Assembly (NCBI GenBank): GCA_023053575.1
Contig: JAKZAP010000007.1
Span: forward strand, 25,445,464-25,509,463
Length of the DNA stretch: 64,000 nucleotides
Direction of reading: 5' to 3'
Origin: Branchinecta lynchi
Lineage: Eukaryota > Arthropoda > Branchiopoda > Anostraca > Branchinectidae
Shown here: positions 58,986 through 64,000 of the stretch, piece by piece
Layout of the letters: every line of letters starts with the position of its first letter
Numbering within the stretch: the first letter of the stretch is position 1
Translations under genes and position numbers: made by a program
The notes under the pieces: model-generated
Databases searched by the model: none
Told to the model about the DNA's origin: nothing
Seen by the model: the letters and a program-made list of their open reading frames with translations, nothing else

Positions 58986-59530
58986 AAGCAAAAAAGTAAC
59001 AAACCATATGGCACACACTTCTGTTTCCGTGAGTGAAACAAACATATTGCTGATAAAGGACTAATGGTATCTGCTGATTTTGGCTTGTACCAGAATCGAC
59101 ATCGAGACGTTTTGGTCTCCGAGACGCCTTTGGTCTCCAGATCTTCTATGTTTACACCGACAGAAAATGTGTTTCGTCCAGAGGCGAAAGAAATCTGAAT
59201 ACTCAAGATACGGTTATTTTAGGTTTCTTATCTTTTAAAGCTCGAGGATGACAACAAAAGAGGGCAAATTTCAGGACAATATTTGATTTCGAGCCACCGT
59301 TATACGATCGCGACCCATCGCGTATCCCCCAGTTTCAAAAGCTATGCAGCAGACCGGAGAGGTTATAGGGCGATTCTGGCGGTCTGGGAAGCTCCGCGAG
59401 CTTCTGCGTCGGCTGTTTTGCAACTTTGGCTAAAACTCGCTTCGCTTTCCAGAGCTGTTCTGGCGCTCCGCTAGTTTCCGCAAGCACTAGGAAAGCGAAT
59501 CCAGTTCGCGAGTGGAAAGTGATTTCGGCT

Positions 59531-59937
59531 AAAGGCGTACTCTCGCCGTTCCCCGCGGACTCCACTTGAGGAGTCCCTGCGTTTTTGTTTGTCCCGGGGA
59601 CTCACTCCCCGTATTCTCGCGAGTCCCCACGGACGGGGAATGCTCTGATTACCATCACCATCATCAAAAAGGACTCCCTTTCAGATTCGGAGGGGAATCA
59701 ATTTTTGCTGGTGGTGGTGCAATGTAAAATTAATTAAAAATAATCAGAATAAACAAAACGAAAAGTAAAGTGGCTCCAGTTCGTCAACCGCATATCTATT
59801 TTTCGAACAAAATCCATGCTGGAAGCATTCCCCGCGTCTCGCTATTTCTGTCTGCGGAGTCCGCGTGGAGTGACTCCCTCTCTTCTCGCCGTTCCCTTTG
59901 ATTCCCCGAGGAGTCCTCGGGGAACGGCGAACGCCTT
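59531..59937 (+). mobile_element. GC-rich MITE family (CGCCGTTCCC), full copy
   Basis: It begins AAAGGCGTACTCTCGCCG and ends CGGGGAACGGCGAACGCCTT. The interior matches 53985-54357, including CTCACTCCCCGTATTCTCGC, GGACTCCCTTTCAGATTCGG and AATAATCAGAATAAACAAAA blocks. It is non-coding. Confidence 0.75.
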
Positions 59938-60134
59938 AAGTCAGCGAGAAGTTGTAAAGATGCTACTGAGTCGCAACGACTTTTCGTTTGTTCTTGCGCT
60001 CTGCGGATTTTTGCTTTGCTTTTCTTGCTGCCAGAAGCCGGTCGTCAAGACGAATGTATTCTGAGGCGCGGAGCATTCTGGTGACGACGAGTCGTTAGTT
60101 GGTACTGTGGACCGCACTTCAGCGTCTTTATGGA

Positions 60135-60562
60135 CAGAGCCGTAACTAGCCATAATGTTGGGGGGAGGGCAAGGTGTTTTAACGACTATCTGGTCATTTC
60201 TACCGACTGTTTTCGGAAATTTCGCGAAATTAAAAAAAAAAAAATGTGAAATTTGCGAACACCATCGGCCAAACGCCCCCTAAAGTGCCATGTCTGTATT
60301 ATTATTAATTTCCGTGATACTGGGATGTGAACTGGTTAGATAAATTTGCCTTCGGACGGAATCACTGTTCCTATGGCCGGCTTCTACCAGACTATTGTAG
60401 TGGTTTGCGAACTCTGTTCACAAGCCCCTCGGTAGCTCAAATGATAAGAGCGCCTGCCTTGTGAGCAGAGAGTCCTGGGTTCAAATCCCGGCTGAGGAGC
60501 ATTTTTGTCTTTCAGTACACTACTTATAAAATGCCCCTCCTTCCTCCTACGTGACGCCTCTG
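60135..60562 (+). mobile_element. hAT-type MITE carrying a tRNA-like sequence
   Basis: It begins CAGAGCCGTAACTAGCC and ends CGTGACGCCTCTG, as in 6617-6766 and 12846-13162, with the G-rich block and ACCGACTGTTTTC units near the left end. The flanking octamers TTTATGGA and GTTGCGGA match at five of eight positions, so the duplication is eroded. The tRNA-like sequence at 60426-60499 is absent from the other copies. Confidence 0.65.
60426..60499 (+). tRNA. tRNA-like sequence, anticodon TGT (pseudo-tRNA or SINE head)
   Basis: A cloverleaf can be drawn: D-arm GCTC/GAGC, anticodon stem CTGC/GCAG with loop CTTGTGA (anticodon TGT, Thr), T-arm CTGGG/CCCGG with loop TTCAAAT. The B box GGTTCAAATCC is perfect. 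The acceptor stem CCCTCGG/CTGAGGA has a C-A mismatch at the end and the D-loop lacks the GG pair. A T run follows. It is probably a tRNA-derived SINE head or a tRNA pseudogene rather than a working gene. Confidence 0.5.
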
Positions 60563-60707
60563 GTTGCGGAAACGGCTTTTCAAAGGAAAGTCGAGTTTTA
60601 TATGCCTTCTGTAAAGTTAAGCTGTTGGTCGGGCAACTGCTATTAGACCCCGGCTGTATTAAACAATAAATAAAAAATACGACATAATACTGATTTATGC
60701 TATGTTC

Positions 60708-60829
60708 CTAGTGTCCGTTCGGCTGTACAGGCTTTCTTGCATATGTCCGTCGGTACATATCATCTATGTTGGTAAGGTACCAAGTGCCAGGTCTAAGGTG
60801 TTCCAGAGAGCCAGCTGGAACGTAGGGGG
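60708..60829 (-). CDS. HMGCS1: Hydroxymethylglutaryl-CoA synthase, terminal exon
   Basis: The exon begins after a strong acceptor (TTCTTTTTTCTAG) and encodes PYVPAGSLEHLRPGTWYLTN then IDDMYRRTYARKPVQPNGH and a TAG stop. The PGTWYL-x4-D-x3-RR-x-YAR pattern is the conserved C-terminus of HMG-CoA synthase, which condenses acetyl-CoA and acetoacetyl-CoA for isoprenoid or ketone body synthesis. The tail is short compared with the vertebrate cytosolic enzyme. The preceding exon is not seen and must lie more than 3 kb upstream, beyond the window. Cytosolic versus mitochondrial form cannot be decided. Confidence 0.85.
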
Positions 60830-60899
60830 CTAGAAAAAAGAAGCACGCGTTAACAAGACAGGGAACGTGTCCGAAAGCTTTTTGGTGCTGTAAATGCTG

Positions 60900-61440
60900 C
60901 ATTTTCTTTTCTTTTTTTTGTCCGAAAGCTGTTACCTTTCTTTCTTCTCTGACACTTCTAGAAAACCAAAATTTAAGTCATGAAGAAGAAGAAGAAAAAA
61001 GAATTAGCTGTCTAAAGCTGACAAAATGGATGAGCTACTGATATCCAACCTTCTTATCTTTCCTTTCTTCGTTGACCATGATCGCCAGTTGTCTTTAAGT
61101 TGGTACTATTGACGAATTGTCAGTTGTCTTTTTGAATTTGTTACGTTTGCCGGCGAAAACACTGAGAGAATCGCCGCACTCCTCAGTTTCTTCATGAAAA
61201 TTTAGCATTCTTGCTGAATTTGTCGATGAATTTTATGCTGAATTAATGCTGCATTGATTCAGCGAAAATTTAAGTCCGAAAGCGAAATGCTGTATAAAAT
61301 GCTGAATTAATTCAGAATTTTCGTTCGTTTCGGAGCTTTAGGACACGTTCAGGATCGTTCACAGGATCTTTACAGCCAAGCTGTTGACTGAATAGTCTGA
61401 CACAAGAGGTCACTATGTGAGTGTGAGGATACAGCTATAT
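60900..61440. other. HMG-CoA synthase intron, no other gene
   Basis: Only AT-rich sequence with TGCTGAATT-type words (61200-61320) is present. No gene is recognised. Confidence 0.4.
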
Positions 61441-61461
61441 CAAATAAGGTTTAATAAGCTT

Positions 61462-61749
61462 TTAAACAATCTCTTTATATTTAATTCTAACAACCTTTTC
61501 CCCAGTTTCTTCAGATAAGAAAATATCTGTCTCTTGGTCTTGCAGCTTGTTCACATGGGGCTGACACAGCGACCGGCGCAGATCTTTCTTCTTCTTCTTT
61601 ATGTTAGGCCTCTTTGGACGGCGTGACGCTCCATTTAGGCCTCTTCCTTTTTGCGGCCTTGCAGTATGACTGCTCAGGACTGCAATGGTCTTCTCAGGGT
61701 TTTCTTCTTCTGTTGTGGTGATTGGTAGAGTAACTGTAGTAGTCTTCAT
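61462..61749 (-). CDS. Basic 95-residue open frame downstream of LINE RNase H
   Basis: It starts MKTTTVTLPITTTEEENPEK, 17 bp after the stop of the RNase H frame, and contains a strongly basic RRPKRPNIKKKKKDLRR stretch that could be a nuclear localisation or nucleic-acid-binding region. The end is acidic then basic (EETGEKVVRIKYKEIV). No family is recognised. It may be a separate small ORF of the LINE or chance. A stretch within it (61545-61580) resembles 46728-46760, so part of it is repeat sequence. Confidence 0.3.
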   Translation of the reverse strand: MKTTTVTLPITTTEEENPEKTIAVLSSHTARPQKGRGLNGASRRPKRPNIKKKKKDLRRSLCQPHVNKLQDQETDIFLSEETGEKVVRIKYKEIV

Positions 61750-61765
61750 TGGGTTTTAATTTTGG

Positions 61766-62302
61766 TCATACTAGGTGGTCAAGTTCCATGCATCGGAGGA
61801 ATAAATGGGTTGCTAGTATGGCATGCTTTTCTGCGTCTTTTGGTGGCGGTGGTTGTTTGATGAGGGAGAAGGTGGTTTTCTGAAGTCGGAGTGATGCGAA
61901 TATTCTTTCGATCTGTTGTCTCTCGTTTCTTGTGGGTAAGCTGGTACATTCGAAGAGGAGGTGGTCAATAGTCTCGTCCTTTCTCGAGCAGATGCGACAG
62001 AGTGGCGATGTTGGTACAGTTCCATCTGCATTGGGGATTTTGTAGTGGTGCGCTTGGTGGTTCAGGTTGTTGGTGTTTGCTCGTATACGGTGGTAAAATG
62101 CTGTCAGATGTCGGGATCGGAAAGGTGACAGGTGTGGTTCTTGATGGGGTCCCCGAATTCTGTTTGTTCTACTTCTCATTACGTCTCTGATAGGGAGTGG
62201 TCTTCCGCTTTCCACCGGGTTCGACAGCGCCTTTTTGGCTGCTGTATCGACAAGTTCGTTTCCAGGAATCCCCATGTGACTTGGAATATACTGGAAAGTG
62301 GG
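61766..62302 (-). pseudogene. LINE C-terminal RNase H and zinc-knuckle region
   Basis: The minus frame reads FQYIPSHMGIPGNELVDTAA, the conserved final block of LINE-type RNase H (IPSHxGIxGNExxD). A C-x2-C-x8-H-x4-C knuckle follows (CRICSRKDETIDHLLFEC). This arrangement is typical of APE-type LINEs with RNase H (I, R1, Ingi and relatives). The upstream part is cut at about 62302, where another dispersed repeat starts. The remaining frame of 169 codons is intact, so the insertion is fairly young. Confidence 0.85.
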
Positions 62303-62305
62303 TTT

Positions 62306-63420
62306 GTTTCAAATAGGCGCTTATTTTCATCGCAGTCACCGATCGGAATAAACTAAATCATTTGGAATGTGACCGTTGATGACTCTAGGGACAGTAAGAA
62401 GACTGTAAATAGGAGAATTACGTCAAACTTGGCGAACTTTAGGTCAATCCAGTTCAGATTCTGTCAGACCAATGTGAACATAGCATGAACTTGACACTAA
62501 GCATCACAGGATTACTAAATGATTTCGAAAAAAAAGTAGAATAATTGTCGAATTACATCAGCGTATATTCTGGTTATATCTAATATTTATTTTCGTTATT
62601 TTTCTTTTAAAAAATAGTAATTTGAATAACTTTTCCATTCAACCTTACAGAAAAGTGAACGAACAGCACTAAATGATTGCATTCTTTTCTCGTATTATTT
62701 ATACTTATTATTAATTATCTTTTATGTTCTGATCTAAAAACAAAAACATTAAATGAATTTTATTTGCTTTTTGACTTAAATTGCCGAGTCGCCTGAAATC
62801 TGTCAATATTCAATTTGTGACTTTTTCCTAGTCTAAAAGACTACAAGTCAACTATATTTGACTTTGACCAACTCACTAGACATATTTTGTTACAAACAAA
62901 AATGATATTCGGATTAGGTTTTTCTTTTTCATTCTCCCGTCAACCCCAAACAGTCGATCCGTCGTCTGAACAGATCAGCATTACGTGCAATTTTATGAAA
63001 ATAACCCATCAAGTAAACGTGATACAATTACAGTTTACGTTTGGTATTGCCAGGTCGCAGAGTTTATCAGAAGCATCCAGAACAAATAAGCAACAGAACC
63101 TCCGTCTCCCCATATCTGTAAGACGACCATGCAGAGTCCAATAGATTCCATATACCCTGCCCGATGCAAACAAGCGGAGGGTATGGGCTACGCTGAAGAA
63201 ATTTCGAAAGTAAATTCCAATTGGTTATCTATCATTGTGACGTCACATGTCACGCGTTGCAGAGCGGGTCAGCACGCCTGCTGCACTTTTTGCTCTGATA
63301 TGCGCAACAGCGAAAAGGGAAGCAGACGGGCATCAAAACAAAGCTCAGCAAGTACCTCTAGCTCCGCTCAGTTTTGTCGATGTATCCCTAGGCACTGCAT
63401 GGAACCAAAAATGGAGGTTC
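62306..63420 (+). repeat. Dispersed repeat shared with 46790-47480
   Basis: It shares ordered blocks with the centre of the giant foldback (AAATAGGCGC, TTTGGAATGTGAC, AGACCAATGTGAACATAGCA, TCCCGTCAACC). Divergence is moderate and no coding region is recognised. Confidence 0.7.
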
Positions 63421-63782
63421 TACACTGTCAGGAGTTTCATAACAGATAACGCGAGGATGCGAGGTTTCAACAGATAATGCGTAACAGATAACACTTCGGA
63501 TGTTATCTGTTGTGTTTGAAAACGTCGTGCATGAAATATTGTGCCGAACAAGCTTTGTTAGGAAGAGCCTAAAAAGCATCTACTGACTTTTTCCTTATCG
63601 TCATGATGTCGGAAAACTCGCTGATACTTTTTGGCGGTTTTTAGGTTCTTCCTGATGGTAACAGTTATTATGCATAACATTTTGAAACACAACAGATAGC
63701 ATCCGAAGTGTTATCTGTTACGCATTATATGCTGAAACCGCACATCCTCGTGTTATCTCTTATGAAACTTCTGACAGTGTGT
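63420..63782. mobile_element. MITE with about 105-bp self-complementary arms
   Basis: The left arm starts ACACTGTCAGGAGTTTCATA, and the right arm ends with its complement (TATGAAACTTCTGACAGTGT). The arms pair over about 105 bp. Each arm also contains its own hairpin, AACAGATAACA and TGTTATCTGTT around CTTCGGA. No target duplication is evident. Partial similarity to 47720-47910 links it to the repeat in the giant foldback. Confidence 0.75.
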
Positions 63783-63933
63783 TGGATTATTTTTTCTTTG
63801 TAACATAAATATTGATTACGACTGGAAAACCCTCTTGGTTTAGTTTTAGGGTAAAACTTATATTGTGTATTTTATAAGTTGATTCGTGCTTTGCGTCTAT
63901 TTTGACGGGGTGACTGCGTATTCTAGCAACAGC

Positions 63934-63980
63934 CTGACGAGGACCCTAGCTACGAAGGACCGAAATGTCGCTCAAACATT
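63934..63980 (+). ncRNA. Hammerhead-like hairpin motif, copy with intact core
   Basis: It has CTGACGA (63934-63940), a GGACCCT/AGGACC hairpin, GAAA (63962-63965), and ATGT that can pair with ACAT at 63976-63979, followed by T. The core matches the hammerhead consensus CUGANGA...GAAA...NUH. Stem I pairing (CAGC with GCTG) is only possible with a gap, so activity is uncertain. Confidence 0.4.
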
Positions 63981-64000
63981 TTTTAGCTGACTGGCTCGTT

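Noticed and set aside
60426..60499. Functional tRNA-Thr gene
   Set aside because: The acceptor stem has a terminal mismatch, the D-loop lacks the conserved GG, and the sequence lies inside a MITE; kept only as tRNA-like.

Overview
The window is repeat-dense, gene-poor nuclear DNA of an animal, most likely an invertebrate; I cannot name the species. Supporting evidence is spliced coding exons with consensus splice sites, decayed LINEs of CR1/L2, zinc-finger (NeSL/R2-like) and RNase H types, a Harbinger-like transposase relic, hAT-type MITEs with 8-bp target duplications, microsatellite LINE tails, and a 100-base assembly gap (38330-38429). No prokaryotic gene organisation is present.

Three host genes can be recognised. 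(1) A DUS4-type tRNA-dihydrouridine synthase (DUS4L) lies on the minus strand. Its ATG exon is at 51691-51782, internal exons are at 37419-37601 and 33095-33303, and the stop exon is at 30368-30624. One in-frame portion of about 70 codons is missing between exon 1 and 37601. (2) The terminal exon of HMG-CoA synthase is at 60708-60829 on the minus strand; the rest of the gene lies beyond the right edge. (3) A short fragment homologous to nucleoporin NUP155 lies at 52066-52200 on the plus strand, stranded inside one arm of a palindromic transposon. A 182-codon open frame at 9448-9996 (minus) has a good start context but no recognised family.

Layout. 1-8 kb: decayed repeats, including two copies of a family bounded by GGGATCCCAAAA. 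8.6-9.4 kb: an intact hAT-type foldback. 11.5-15.6 kb: two fragments of a zinc-finger LINE and a hAT MITE. 17.5-22.6 kb: a Harbinger relic followed by a LINE split by a second LINE. 23-29 kb: tandem duplications and a C-tract-rich array ending in a CAAGTGCCAT hairpin. 30-38 kb: three DUS4L exons with introns full of repeats, a reverse transcriptase fragment and a CR1 3' end. 38.3-40.3 kb: gap, tandem repeats and nested MITE pieces. 40.4-51.5 kb: a giant inverted repeat inside the large DUS4L intron. 51.9-53.4 kb: a Mutator-like palindrome carrying the NUP155 piece, about 120 bp upstream of the DUS4L ATG. 53.5-60 kb: GC-rich MITEs and a foldback whose arms are minisatellites. 60.1-64 kb: a hAT MITE containing a tRNA-like sequence, the HMG-CoA synthase exon, an RNase H LINE end and another MITE.

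The genes have no evident functional relationship. The most notable content is the abundance of foldback elements, the apparent capture of a nucleoporin exon, and a recurring hairpin with a hammerhead-like core.
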